NCBI GenBank assembly: GCA_021769625.1
Contig: JAETSN010000039.1
Location: 1-41,334, forward strand
Source of the DNA: [Clostridium] symbiosum
Lineage (GTDB): Bacteria; Bacillota; Clostridia; Lachnospirales; Lachnospiraceae
Length of the DNA: 41,334 nucleotides
Reading direction: 5' to 3'
The notes beneath the pieces were generated by a model that ran no database searches, was not told the DNA's origin, and saw only the letters and a program-made list of their open reading frames with translations. A program made the position numbers and the translations under genes. Positions 1 through 7,481 of this stretch are shown here, in pieces; within the stretch, counting starts at the first letter, position 1, and each line of letters starts with the position of its first letter.

Positions 1-25
1 AGCACTTTGCTCCCCCGTTCTCCCG

Positions 26-47
26 GCCAAGCTAAACTTGGCTTTTT
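26..47 (+). terminator. Possible plus-strand intrinsic terminator at the left edge
   Basis: A 6-bp stem (GCCAAG/CTTGGC) with a 5-nt loop is followed on the plus strand by TTTTTCCTTTTTT. That is the form of a rho-independent terminator for a plus-strand transcript entering from the left. On the minus strand the hairpin has no U-tract, so it could instead be a leader stem in the transcript that starts at the promoters near 278-404. Confidence 0.45.
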
Positions 48-277
48 CCTTTTTTACTGCTTTCTTAGGTTTGTCTGTTCGTCTTTTTTCTTTCTCTGAA
101 ATCATTCCGCTGCTCCCCGGGCTTACCCGGTTTCCGCCTCGCGCACACCTTACGGCTCCGCGCTCCGCTTCCTTCGCAGCTTCGGAATTTTTCAGGGCTG
201 CATTACTGTTTATTTGTCAAGGTCCTCTGTGCTTTTTAAGACAGATTTCTTATCCTCTCTGCTTCAGCAACTTTGAT

Positions 278-306
278 ATCTTATCATACCATTTTTGCCG
301 TGTCAA
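278..306 (-). promoter_or_regulatory. Sigma-A promoter pointing to the left edge (proximal of two)
   Basis: On the minus strand TTGACA (301-306) is followed after exactly 17 nt by TAAGAT (278-283). The -35 is perfect and the spacing optimal. It lies about 70 nt downstream of a second promoter of the same kind. Confidence 0.6.
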
Positions 307-375
307 GCACTTTTTCTACTTTTTTACATTTTTTCTCCACAAAATAAGTAGCCATCGCTTAAGCGGTGGAATTCT

Positions 376-404
376 AATATAGCATATTGTATTTTTAATG
401 TCAA
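376..404 (-). promoter_or_regulatory. Sigma-A promoter pointing to the left edge (distal of two)
   Basis: Minus-strand TTGACA (399-404), 17-nt spacer, TATATT (376-381), in AT-rich surroundings. It lies just beyond the tRNA-Ser terminator-like hairpin and drives whatever lies left of the window. Confidence 0.6.
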
Positions 405-454
405 CAACAAATTTCCGCTATAACATCAAAATTAAACTATATTTAGAATATAAT

Positions 455-480
455 AGGAAGTGCTGTCATCAACACTTCCT
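455..480 (-). terminator. Terminator-like hairpin after tRNA-Ser
   Basis: An 8-bp perfect stem (AGGAAGTG/CACTTCCT) with a 10-nt loop sits 21 nt past the tRNA 3' end. The following minus-strand sequence is AT-rich (ATTATATT) but not a pure U-tract, so termination is likely but not certain. Confidence 0.5.
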
Positions 481-501
481 CACCTTATCTGGTAAAGAAA
501 A

Positions 502-589
502 CGGAGAAAGAGGGATTTGAACCCTCGCGCCGGTCACCCGACCTACACCCTTAGCAGGGGCGCCTCTTCGGCCTCTTGAGTATTTCTCC
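502..589 (-). tRNA. tRNA-Ser (anticodon GCU)
   Basis: The reverse complement folds as a class II tRNA of 88 nt. The acceptor GGAGAAA pairs with TTTCTCC, the anticodon loop is CTGCTAA with anticodon GCT, there is a long variable arm as expected for serine, and the T-loop is GGTTCAAATCC. It should read AGC/AGU codons. No CCA is encoded. A perfect consensus promoter (650-678) stands 60 nt upstream and a hairpin follows downstream, so it looks like a single-tRNA transcription unit. Confidence 0.95.
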
Positions 590-649
590 TTAATCCGAAC
601 TACGTCTCTACCAATATATGATTACATCCAATGTGAGAATGCAAAAGTA

Positions 650-678
650 ATTATACCCAAGGTATTGTTATTTGTCAA
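650..678 (-). promoter_or_regulatory. Perfect consensus promoter for tRNA-Ser
   Basis: Minus-strand TTGACA (673-678), 17-nt spacer, TATAAT (650-655). This is a full match to the sigma-A consensus with start expected near 643. The -35 overlaps the TGA stop codon (677-675) of the truncated J-domain frame. Confidence 0.85.
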
Positions 679-827
679 CCATATTTTTCTATTAAAAAGC
701 AGATTCCCTGAAACTCCTCCGGCTTTTCTTCGGGATGGGTTTCCTTAGAGCGGCGGGCATAAGCCCTTTTGATTTCTTTCTTATCTTCAGCGGCGTCTAT
801 ATCCAAAACATCCCCTATGCGCTCCAT
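675..827 (-). pseudogene. Truncated second copy of the J-domain protein (50 codons)
   Basis: A 50-codon frame begins 23 nt after the stop of the full J-domain gene. Its first 40 residues match the first 40 of that gene at 29 positions, including EIKRAYAR and HPEEKPEEFQ. The similarity starts upstream of the ATG, in the CAGGAG leader, and stops abruptly after Gln40. A short unrelated tail (GICFLIEKYG) and a TGA follow. The frame is intact and has a usable GGAG/GGGCGG leader, so a small J-like peptide may still be made. The simplest reading is the remnant of a tandem duplication whose repeat and membrane parts were lost. Confidence 0.75.
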
Positions 828-850
828 CCGCCCTTATCGCTCCTGTTCTG

Positions 851-1996
851 TCATGCAATAAAAAACCACTTGTAAAAACGATATGCGCAAAAAAGGATCA
901 ATACTATTCCGGCAATGGCAAACGCCATATCAGTATTGATATAAAGCATTGCCAAAAACAGGATCAGCACCCCCACGCAGATCATGATGATCTTACATAT
1001 ACGTTTCCGCCCTTCTTTTTGACGCTCATCCCTGCTCTCCGCGTACTGCCTCCGCTTCACCAAATTCGTATATGCCGGATACAGGCGTCTGTACAACTGC
1101 AGGTTTTGTCCTTTACAGTTTTCTTCTCCAAGCTTCTCAAACTCGTACAAATCCCAGAAAAAGAGCGCCATCTCTTCTTTATTCCTGTATTCCAGCATCC
1201 CTTTTGCAATACTTTCCACCACGACAGGAGACCACATGATCTCCCGGAATGATTCCGACTGCAGGTATTCTTTCCAGTCTCCGCTGAGAAACGATCCCCC
1301 GTTTCCCCAAACATATATCTGTTTTCTCCAGCAGCTTTGAAAATATTCTATCTGCTCCGCCCTGGTCCATTCCTTTTGTATCTGTTCACGCTTTGTGCTT
1401 TCTAAATATGCGGGATGCAGCTTCCCGTATATCTGCAGGGCTTTTGCATTACAATTTCCTTCCTCCGGCATAACGACCGCATAAAGCCCGCAAAAAAACT
1501 GTAGTATCTCCTCTTTCTCCTGAAAATACTTTATGATCCCCTCTGCTATTGTTTCCATCACGGCAGGAGACCACATGATCTCCCGAAACGATCCCGACTG
1601 CAGATATCCTCTCCAGTTTTCATTCGGAAAATCTTCTCCCTGCCTCCATCTGAATATCTGCATTCTCCAGGAATTTTGAAAATTTTTTATTTTCTCCGCT
1701 TTGAGCCAATCCTTTTGAACCTCTTCAAGATCAAGTCCAAGCTCTTCATACTTGTTTCTTTCTTCCGATACGGATACATCTTCCTCCTTTTGCTCCGTCT
1801 CAAATGTTATCCGCTTTTCCCTTCTTTCCCCATGTGAGGCATACTTCAGGGCATTCTGATACGCCTCATAAAGCTTCTGAAATTCCTCCGGTTTTTCTTC
1901 AGGATGAATCTCCTTAGACAGACGGGCGTAGGCTCTCTTGATCTCCCTTGCGTCCTTTGTTGCCTCTATCTGCAAAATATCCCATATTCGATCCAT
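851..1996 (-). CDS. Membrane-anchored J-domain protein with internal tandem duplication
   Basis: This 381-residue protein has an N-terminal J-like domain (about 1-55, with EIKRAYARLSKEIHPEEKPEEFQ-type helix II to helix III spacing). The catalytic HPD triad of canonical J proteins reads HPE here. Residues about 97-208 and 210-320 are two copies of one ~110-residue unit, each with FREIMWSP and a QxYxxLxPAY end. Two hydrophobic helices close the protein (about 333-352 and 357-375). The family role is to recruit and stimulate an Hsp70. The partner is almost surely the DnaK-like protein encoded 9 nt upstream, and the membrane tail would place the pair at the membrane. What the duplicated domain binds is unknown. 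The ATG follows an AGGAG that overlaps the end of the upstream gene, implying translational coupling. Confidence 0.85.
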   Translation of the reverse strand: MDRIWDILQIEATKDAREIKRAYARLSKEIHPEEKPEEFQKLYEAYQNALKYASHGERREKRITFETEQKEEDVSVSEERNKYEELGLDLEEVQKDWLKAEKIKNFQNSWRMQIFRWRQGEDFPNENWRGYLQSGSFREIMWSPAVMETIAEGIIKYFQEKEEILQFFCGLYAVVMPEEGNCNAKALQIYGKLHPAYLESTKREQIQKEWTRAEQIEYFQSCWRKQIYVWGNGGSFLSGDWKEYLQSESFREIMWSPVVVESIAKGMLEYRNKEEMALFFWDLYEFEKLGEENCKGQNLQLYRRLYPAYTNLVKRRQYAESRDERQKEGRKRICKIIMICVGVLILFLAMLYINTDMAFAIAGIVLILFCAYRFYKWFFIA

Positions 1997-2005
1997 CTGC
2001 CCTCA

Positions 2006-3697
2006 TTACTCCTGACGTTTTTTTCCTTCCAGAAAATCAAAGACCGCTTCCGCCTCTTTCAGGCAGTTGGCTATCACCTGATCGTTCTGGGTACTCATTG
2101 CCATATGGAGTTTCCCCATTACACTTTCCACCGCGCGCCGTCTTTCTCCCACCGACTGTACAAAAAGGCGTTCTCCCCTTGCCAGTGCCAGTTTTGTCCG
2201 GATGCCTCCCGGAGGCGCCAGCTTATAACTTTTCATTTCCTCCACGCGTCGCTTCAGCTCTTCCTCCTTTAATCTGAACTGGTCGCTCGACAATACTGCC
2301 TGCTTTTTTGTCCCTTTATCCAGATCGGTGACCTCCACCAGCAATATCCCATTGATATCATAGGTAAAACATACCTCCACTCTGTTTTCCCCTTTTTTCT
2401 TTCTCGGGACACTTATCCTGACCTCCCCGAGATAGATATTCTCCCTGCAGTAATAGCCCTCTCCCTGATATACTTTCATTATCATTTCATCCTGGTATGC
2501 CGATGCGTTGGTATAAAATCCCTTTTTGGAAGACGGCAGGATACTGTTTCTCTCGATGATCGGTGACATGATAGGATTCTGATGATCCATCGGATTCACC
2601 ACGTTTATTCCCAGCGTAAACGGGCATGTGTCTGTCAGCACCAGTTCGCGGAGTTCCTCCTTCCGCTCCTTGATCCCCGCATAGATTCCCGCTCCCATTC
2701 CCACGATCTCATCCGGGGAAGCCGCCGCATGGGCCTCTTTTCCGAACGCAGTCAGCAAAAAGAACCCGACCACCGGCATTTTGGAGGAGCCTCCCACCAA
2801 AATGATCTCATCCATGTCCTCCATCCTTCTGCCGCTGTCGCTCAGCACACGGGTTATCACCTGCGCCGCCCTGTCAAACATATCCTGTCCCAGCTTTGCC
2901 AGCCTTACGTTATCCAGCGTCACCTTTTTTTCTCCGTGCAGCTCAAACGTATACGTAACCTCTTTTAAAACGCTAAGTTCTCTTTTACACTCTTCTGCAT
3001 GCTGCAAAAGAGATGCCTTTTCTCCGGCAGTCAGTTCGTGATAGGAAATCTGATACTGTTCACAAAAATAGCGGGCTATCTTTTCATCGAAATCATCTCC
3101 ACCCAAATGATTATCCCCGCTGACTGCAATGATCTCGATCACATTGTCAAAATAATCCACAACAGAAACATCCAGCGTTCCTCCGCCGAAATCAAAAACA
3201 AGGAAACTGCCCTCGTCTTTTCCGCCCAGACGGCTTGCCGTCAATGCGGCCGCAGACGGTTCGTTGATCAGCCTCTCCACCTTAAGTCCTGCCAGCTCCC
3301 CTGCCTCCTTTGTGGCATACCGCTGATTATCATTAAAATAAGCCGGTACACTGATGACCGCCTCCGTCACCTCTTCCCCCAGAAACCGCTCCGCATCTTC
3401 TTTCAGCTGACGCAGGACAAAAGATGAAAGTTCCTGTGGGGTAAACTTACGTCCTGACAGTTCATAAACCTTACTGGTCCCCATATGTCTTTTGAAAGAT
3501 GCCGCCGTAGCCTCCGGATGTGTGACCATCCTTTCCTTTGCAACCGCGCCGACATAGATGCTCCCGTCCTCCCCCACACTGACCGCACTGGGCGTCAGCG
3601 TCTTTCCGAAAGAATTGGGAATCAGCACAGTATATCCATCCTGAAACACACACACCAGACTGTTTGTTGTACCAAGATCAATTCCTATGATTGCCAT
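2006..3697 (-). CDS. Hsp70 family protein, short HscC-like type
   Basis: A 563-residue Hsp70. The ATPase domain opens with IGIDLGTTNS and contains the phosphate loops DFGGGTLDVS and LVGGSSKMP. The substrate-binding half is short (DINGILLVEVTD region) and the C-terminal lid is reduced. At this length it resembles HscC-type specialised Hsp70s rather than the housekeeping DnaK of about 610-640 residues. I chose the start at 3697 because AGGAG lies 8 nt upstream; the frame extends 17 codons further but without Hsp70 similarity. It is followed after 9 nt by the membrane J-domain gene and lies downstream of the fumarase genes on the same strand. No GrpE gene is seen nearby. Expected role: ATP-driven binding and release of a specific client set presented by the J partner. 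Confidence 0.9.
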   Translation of the reverse strand: MAIIGIDLGTTNSLVCVFQDGYTVLIPNSFGKTLTPSAVSVGEDGSIYVGAVAKERMVTHPEATAASFKRHMGTSKVYELSGRKFTPQELSSFVLRQLKEDAERFLGEEVTEAVISVPAYFNDNQRYATKEAGELAGLKVERLINEPSAAALTASRLGGKDEGSFLVFDFGGGTLDVSVVDYFDNVIEIIAVSGDNHLGGDDFDEKIARYFCEQYQISYHELTAGEKASLLQHAEECKRELSVLKEVTYTFELHGEKKVTLDNVRLAKLGQDMFDRAAQVITRVLSDSGRRMEDMDEIILVGGSSKMPVVGFFLLTAFGKEAHAAASPDEIVGMGAGIYAGIKERKEELRELVLTDTCPFTLGINVVNPMDHQNPIMSPIIERNSILPSSKKGFYTNASAYQDEMIMKVYQGEGYYCRENIYLGEVRISVPRKKKGENRVEVCFTYDINGILLVEVTDLDKGTKKQAVLSSDQFRLKEEELKRRVEEMKSYKLAPPGGIRTKLALARGERLFVQSVGERRRAVESVMGKLHMAMSTQNDQVIANCLKEAEAVFDFLEGKKRQE

Positions 3698-3771
3698 ATC
3701 TACATCTCCTGTTTCGCCGCATACCACTATTTCCAGGCTTTTATGCACTGCAGCCTCAGCTTTTTATCGTA

Positions 3772-4311
3772 TCAATCCTCTGACACTTTCTCATACAGAT
3801 CATTTCCCTCTGCATCCATCACAACGATCACCGGAAAATCCTCCACTTCCAGTTTTCTGACAGCCTCCGTTCCCAGATCCTCATAGGCCACCACTTCCGA
3901 AGCTTTGATGGCCTTTGACAAAAGCGCCCCCGCACCGCCGATAGCGGCAAAATAAACGCAGCCGTTTCTCACAACAGCTTCCTTCACCTCTCTGCTCCTT
4001 CTTCCCTTTCCGATCATTCCCTTTAATCCCAGATCCAAAAGGGCAGGGGTATATTTATCCATTCTGCCTGAAGTGGTAGGGCCGGCAGAGCCGATCGGCC
4101 TTCCCTCCCTTGCCGGCGACGGGCCCAGATAATAGATAATATTATTTTTAAGTTCCATGGGAAGCGTTCCCTTCTCTGCAAGCGTCTCGCTCATCCGTTT
4201 GTGCGCCGCATCCCTCGCCGTATAGATCGTTCCGGTAATATATACAAAATCCCCGGCCTTCAGACTGCTTATCGTCTCCGCGTCCAACGGGGTATGAATA
4301 TACTTTTCCAT
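3772..4311 (-). CDS. Fumarate hydratase class I, beta (C-terminal) subunit
   Basis: The 179-residue protein matches the C-terminal half of iron-sulfur class I fumarase/L-tartrate dehydratase. It has the conserved GPTTSGRMD segment, PLDAETISSLKAGD at the start, and EAVVRNGCVYF and GGAGALLSKAI. It pairs with the alpha subunit encoded just upstream to convert fumarate to malate reversibly, in the branched anaerobic TCA pathway. AGAGGAGG stands 9 nt ahead of the chosen ATG; the frame is open 27 codons further but that stretch looks like non-coding leader. A 134-nt gap separates it from the alpha gene, unusually long for this pair. Confidence 0.93.
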   Translation of the reverse strand: MEKYIHTPLDAETISSLKAGDFVYITGTIYTARDAAHKRMSETLAEKGTLPMELKNNIIYYLGPSPAREGRPIGSAGPTTSGRMDKYTPALLDLGLKGMIGKGRRSREVKEAVVRNGCVYFAAIGGAGALLSKAIKASEVVAYEDLGTEAVRKLEVEDFPVIVVMDAEGNDLYEKVSED

Positions 4312-4445
4312 TTTTTCAAGCCTCCTCTGCAATCTCGTATTCAGCCAATGGCCGCATGCTCTGTGAACAGCTTTACATCTGTTGGCAGTCATATGCTGTG
4401 CAGCAGTTTTGTACTACCTGACAGCAGCGCACTATATTTCCGATA

Positions 4446-5288
4446 TTATAGTACCCTCGCCACATGCCTGTTCACATGACAGCAGATGTTGACCGCCACC
4501 GGCAGCCCCGCGATATGTGTCGGATAAATATCAATATGTACCGCCAGTACAGTGGTATCACCGCCCAGACCTCCCGGGCCGATACCGGTCCTGTTTATCT
4601 TTTCCAGCAGTTCCTGTTCCATCTCTCTCACATACGGAATCTCCGAAAATTCCTGCACTGGTCTGGTCAGAGCCCGCTTTGCCAGAACCGCGCACTTTTC
4701 AAAAGTCCCGCCTACGCCTACACCCACCACCATAGGCGGGCAGGCATTGGGCCCCGCTTCCTTTACTGCAGTGAGAACAGCCTGCTTCACTCCCTCCATA
4801 CCGTCCGCCGGCTTCAGCATAAACACCCTGCTCATATTTTCGCTGCCGAATCCTTTCGGGGCAACCGTGATCTTCACCTGATCCCCCGGTACGATCTGAT
4901 AGTGGATGACCGCCGGCGTATTATCCCCGGTGTTTTCCCGGATCAGCGGATCTTTCACCACCGATTTTCTCAAATACCCCTCCTGATATCCCCGGCGAAC
5001 CCCCTCGTTTATGGCGTCTTCAAGATATCCGCCCGAAAAATGCACATCCTGCCCTATCTCCATAAAAATAACTGCCATACCGGTATCCTGACAGATTGGG
5101 ATCATATCTTCACCGGCTATCTGCATATTTTCACACAATTTCCCTAAAATGTGTCTTCCGATCCCGGCGGTCTCCGCCTCCCTCGCCTCTTCTATCGCCT
5201 GTTTCATGTCAGACGACAAAAAATAATTCGCCTCAATACACATCTCTTTGATCTGTTTCGTGATTTCCGTTGTCTCTATCGTTCTCAT
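4446..5288 (-). CDS. Fumarate hydratase class I, alpha (N-terminal) subunit
   Basis: This 280-residue subunit carries the oxygen-sensitive [4Fe-4S] cluster of class I fumarase. Candidate ligand cysteines are in PICQDTGMAV, NACPPMVVGVG and FEKCAVLAKRAL. GIGPGGLGGDTT near the C-terminus is also characteristic. The start MRTIETTEITKQI matches the usual N-terminus, with an AGGA-type site upstream; the earlier in-frame methionine would add 37 unmatched residues. It belongs to a run HIT, fumarase alpha, fumarase beta, Hsp70, J protein on one strand. L-tartrate dehydratase is the main alternative substrate assignment, but no tartrate genes are nearby. Confidence 0.93.
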   Translation of the reverse strand: MRTIETTEITKQIKEMCIEANYFLSSDMKQAIEEAREAETAGIGRHILGKLCENMQIAGEDMIPICQDTGMAVIFMEIGQDVHFSGGYLEDAINEGVRRGYQEGYLRKSVVKDPLIRENTGDNTPAVIHYQIVPGDQVKITVAPKGFGSENMSRVFMLKPADGMEGVKQAVLTAVKEAGPNACPPMVVGVGVGGTFEKCAVLAKRALTRPVQEFSEIPYVREMEQELLEKINRTGIGPGGLGGDTTVLAVHIDIYPTHIAGLPVAVNICCHVNRHVARVL

Positions 5289-5332
5289 ATAAGATCCTGT
5301 CCCGCCGATTTCAAACTCTCTTCCCTGTGCCC

Positions 5333-5746
5333 CTATTCTTCCGTGATCTCTTTTCTGATCTCTTCCAGTTCCGCATCCTCCGGCTTTCCCGGTTTCCATC
5401 CGATAACCTGCCCGTCGTCTTTATAACGCGGGATCAGATGCATATGAAAATGGAATACAGTCTGCCCGGCGGTCTCCTCGTTATTCTGAACCAGATTAAA
5501 GCCGTCGCAGTGCAGTTTCTCCCTGATCCGTCCCGCCATTTTTTTCGCCAGCACCATCACCTTTTCGGCCTGCTCGTCAGGCAGTTCAAAAAGATTTCTG
5601 TAATGGTCTTTCGGCAGGATCAACGCATGACCCCTTGTGGCAGGCCCCAGATCCAGGATCACCCTGAACGCCTCATCCTCATATAAGGTTTTTGCCGGAA
5701 TTTCTCCAGCCGCAATTTTACAGAAAATACATGTCTCGTCTCTCAT
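5333..5746 (-). CDS. HIT family hydrolase (HinT-like)
   Basis: A 137-residue histidine-triad protein with the defining motif HFHMHLIPR near residue 100 and an N-terminal CIFCKIAAGEIP segment typical of HinT/Fhit-like purine nucleotide hydrolases. Expected activity is hydrolysis of AMP-linked phosphoramidates or dinucleoside polyphosphates in the cytosol. GGAGG lies 7 nt before the ATG. It is the first gene of the run that continues into the fumarase subunits 44 nt later. The physiological substrate cannot be told from sequence. Confidence 0.92.
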   Translation of the reverse strand: MRDETCIFCKIAAGEIPAKTLYEDEAFRVILDLGPATRGHALILPKDHYRNLFELPDEQAEKVMVLAKKMAGRIREKLHCDGFNLVQNNEETAGQTVFHFHMHLIPRYKDDGQVIGWKPGKPEDAELEEIRKEITEE

Positions 5747-5797
5747 TTTTTATCCTCCGCTCCGATTTTACTTTATCTCTTATAACCCGCTCTGTTA

Positions 5798-6802
5798 TCA
5801 CAACATTGTTTTTGAAAACACAAAAAGCTGATCCAGCTGCCGAAGCAGCTTAAAATCTCCTTTCATCTTCATAACGCCGCTCATAAAACCTCTCTGGAAG
5901 GTCATCCTTCCATGTATGATATCGTTCATGGTCTCTTCCGTCATTTGAATTTCCACGTCCGCCTTTTCCTTCTGGTCATAACTGCATACCAGGTCGCCCT
6001 GTCCGATCTCAATATACAAGGGCAGCTTTTTCGTGTCAAAAGTGATCTTATAGCTTCCCCTGAAACCGGCGATCGGTTCAAAATGATCCCTTAACGCCTT
6101 CAGAAATTCCATCTGGTCATCCTCTTCGTTCCCTCCGAGCTTATCCCTGAAAATACTTGTCAGCTCTTTGATATCTTCTTTTGTTTTCTGGACATAACTG
6201 TCATCGGAAGCATACTGAGATAGCTGCTCCGCCTCCTTCGGCGTCAGATCCGTATTTTTTGTGATGGAAACAAACCGGTTTACCGCCTGATTGCTGGCAG
6301 GAAGCGCCATCAACTTTTTATTGATCGTCCGGTACATATCTTCCGCCTTCTTTTCTATCAGCATATCATATGCTTCGCTGTTCTCCAAAATAGCGATATC
6401 TTCAATATAACCGCATATTCCGCTGCAGGGGCGTCCGCCCAGGATCTCCCAGGCCGAAGCCATATTCAGCTCCCCGTCCCGCTCCCCGTAGGTTGTGGAC
6501 ATTACCACCGGGCACATATAAATCTTTGCGATCTTTTCCTTGTCCCCATAAAGCCAGCAGGAATCCAGAAACTGCATCATGTAGCCGCCTATGCCGTACC
6601 ATTCCACAGTTGTCGCCAGAATAATACCGTCAGCGTCTTTCAGCGTCTGGGGCAGCATGGTTATACTGTTTTTCATATCATACAGCATATATTTTTCCAC
6701 TGTGACATGAAGCTCATGAAAAACTTCCTCCATTTTTTCGATCACATAAAGTGTCGGATCATCGATCAAACCGCGCCCGCCATAATAAATGTTAATCTTC
6801 AT
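5798..6802 (-). CDS. Flavodoxin-like oxidoreductase fused to an SCP-2 sterol-carrier domain
   Basis: In this 334-residue protein residues 1 to about 190 have the NAD(P)H-dependent FMN reductase/flavodoxin fold pattern: an INIYYGGRG first strand, then ADGIILATTVEWYGIGG as the flavin loop, then a VVMSTTYGERDGE strand. Residues about 230-334 match the SCP-2/SCPx lipid-carrier fold, including the VEIQMTEETMNDIIHGRMTF pattern and MKMKGDFKLLRQL near the end. The fusion suggests redox chemistry on a hydrophobic ligand held by the carrier domain, but no substrate can be named. Its ATG overlaps the rhomboid stop by 4 nt (ATGA), with AAAGGAG ahead of it, so the two are translationally coupled. Confidence 0.82.
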   Translation of the reverse strand: MKINIYYGGRGLIDDPTLYVIEKMEEVFHELHVTVEKYMLYDMKNSITMLPQTLKDADGIILATTVEWYGIGGYMMQFLDSCWLYGDKEKIAKIYMCPVVMSTTYGERDGELNMASAWEILGGRPCSGICGYIEDIAILENSEAYDMLIEKKAEDMYRTINKKLMALPASNQAVNRFVSITKNTDLTPKEAEQLSQYASDDSYVQKTKEDIKELTSIFRDKLGGNEEDDQMEFLKALRDHFEPIAGFRGSYKITFDTKKLPLYIEIGQGDLVCSYDQKEKADVEIQMTEETMNDIIHGRMTFQRGFMSGVMKMKGDFKLLRQLDQLFVFSKTML

Positions 6803-7407
6803 CTATATCTCCTTTCCTCTCCGAAATCCTCTGTCAGCATATAAAAAGCCGTTAATAATATTCCGCCGAGCAGCCCGCCGATATGCGCCGCATTATTTAC
6901 ATTAGAAGCGCGAAGTCCCATATATCCCATATAACATATCATAAACGCCATCCTCCCTATCGTGATATCGCCGTACCTTCCTTTATGACGGACCACGATG
7001 ACGAGCAGCGCTCCCACAATGCCGAATACGGCCCCGCTCGCTCCGATGGAATCAGCATAACTGCCTGTGAAAAACTCATATGCCGCATACAATAAAGATC
7101 CCGCTATTCCGCTGAAAAAATAGAGCAGCGCAAATTTCCATTTCCCGATATACTTTTCCACCAGTTCTCCGGCCAGATACAGCATCAGCATATTTCCCAG
7201 AAGATGATCCAGATCCGCATGGAGAAACATAGATGTGATAAGACGCCACCATTCCTGCCCTTTCAATATATACTGCAGGCTGAAGGCCCCCTCGCGGTAT
7301 AACAGCTCCCTGCCAAACAAACTGATGATAAACAGAAAAATATTGATCGCAATAAATCCTGTTGTGGTGATTTTCTCTTTCCATATACATCGTTTCTTTT
7401 TATCCAT
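6799..7407 (-). CDS. Rhomboid family intramembrane serine protease
   Basis: The 202-residue protein has about six transmembrane helices and the full rhomboid signature. The catalytic serine is in GASGAVFG (Ser124), the catalytic histidine in AAHIGGLLGG (His175), and the HADLDHLLGNMLML motif carries His63, His68 and Asn72. It should cleave membrane proteins within the bilayer. The ribosome binding site is weak (AAAGAA). It lies 74 nt downstream of the FHA gene that ends the pilus cluster and overlaps the flavodoxin/SCP-2 gene, so read-through from the pilus operon is possible. A role in pilus biology is only a guess. Confidence 0.93.
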   Translation of the reverse strand: MDKKKRCIWKEKITTTGFIAINIFLFIISLFGRELLYREGAFSLQYILKGQEWWRLITSMFLHADLDHLLGNMLMLYLAGELVEKYIGKWKFALLYFFSGIAGSLLYAAYEFFTGSYADSIGASGAVFGIVGALLVIVVRHKGRYGDITIGRMAFMICYMGYMGLRASNVNNAAHIGGLLGGILLTAFYMLTEDFGEERRYR

Positions 7408-7481
7408 TTCTTTATTTTACTGAATATCGCCGCAATTTACAAGAAGCATCTCACATATCCTGCAAGATGCCGTATCGATTT

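Larger units (their letters stand above)
1..454 (-). other. Gene-free leader region, possibly upstream of an rRNA operon
   Basis: I see no credible gene here. The 114-codon plus-strand frame at 38-382 has no ribosome binding site and no recognisable protein pattern. Read on the minus strand, two sigma-A promoters (278-306 and 376-404) are followed by a GC-rich leader of about 270 nt that runs off the window. A third TTGACA (215-220, read on the minus strand) has no good -10. Tandem strong promoters with a long untranslated leader are typical of rRNA operons. The 16S gene itself is not in the window, so this is inference. Confidence 0.4.

Noticed and set aside
38-382. A 114-codon plus-strand frame at the left edge
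   Set aside because: Phe/Ser/Leu-rich low-complexity translation, no ribosome binding site, and it runs through two clear minus-strand promoters.
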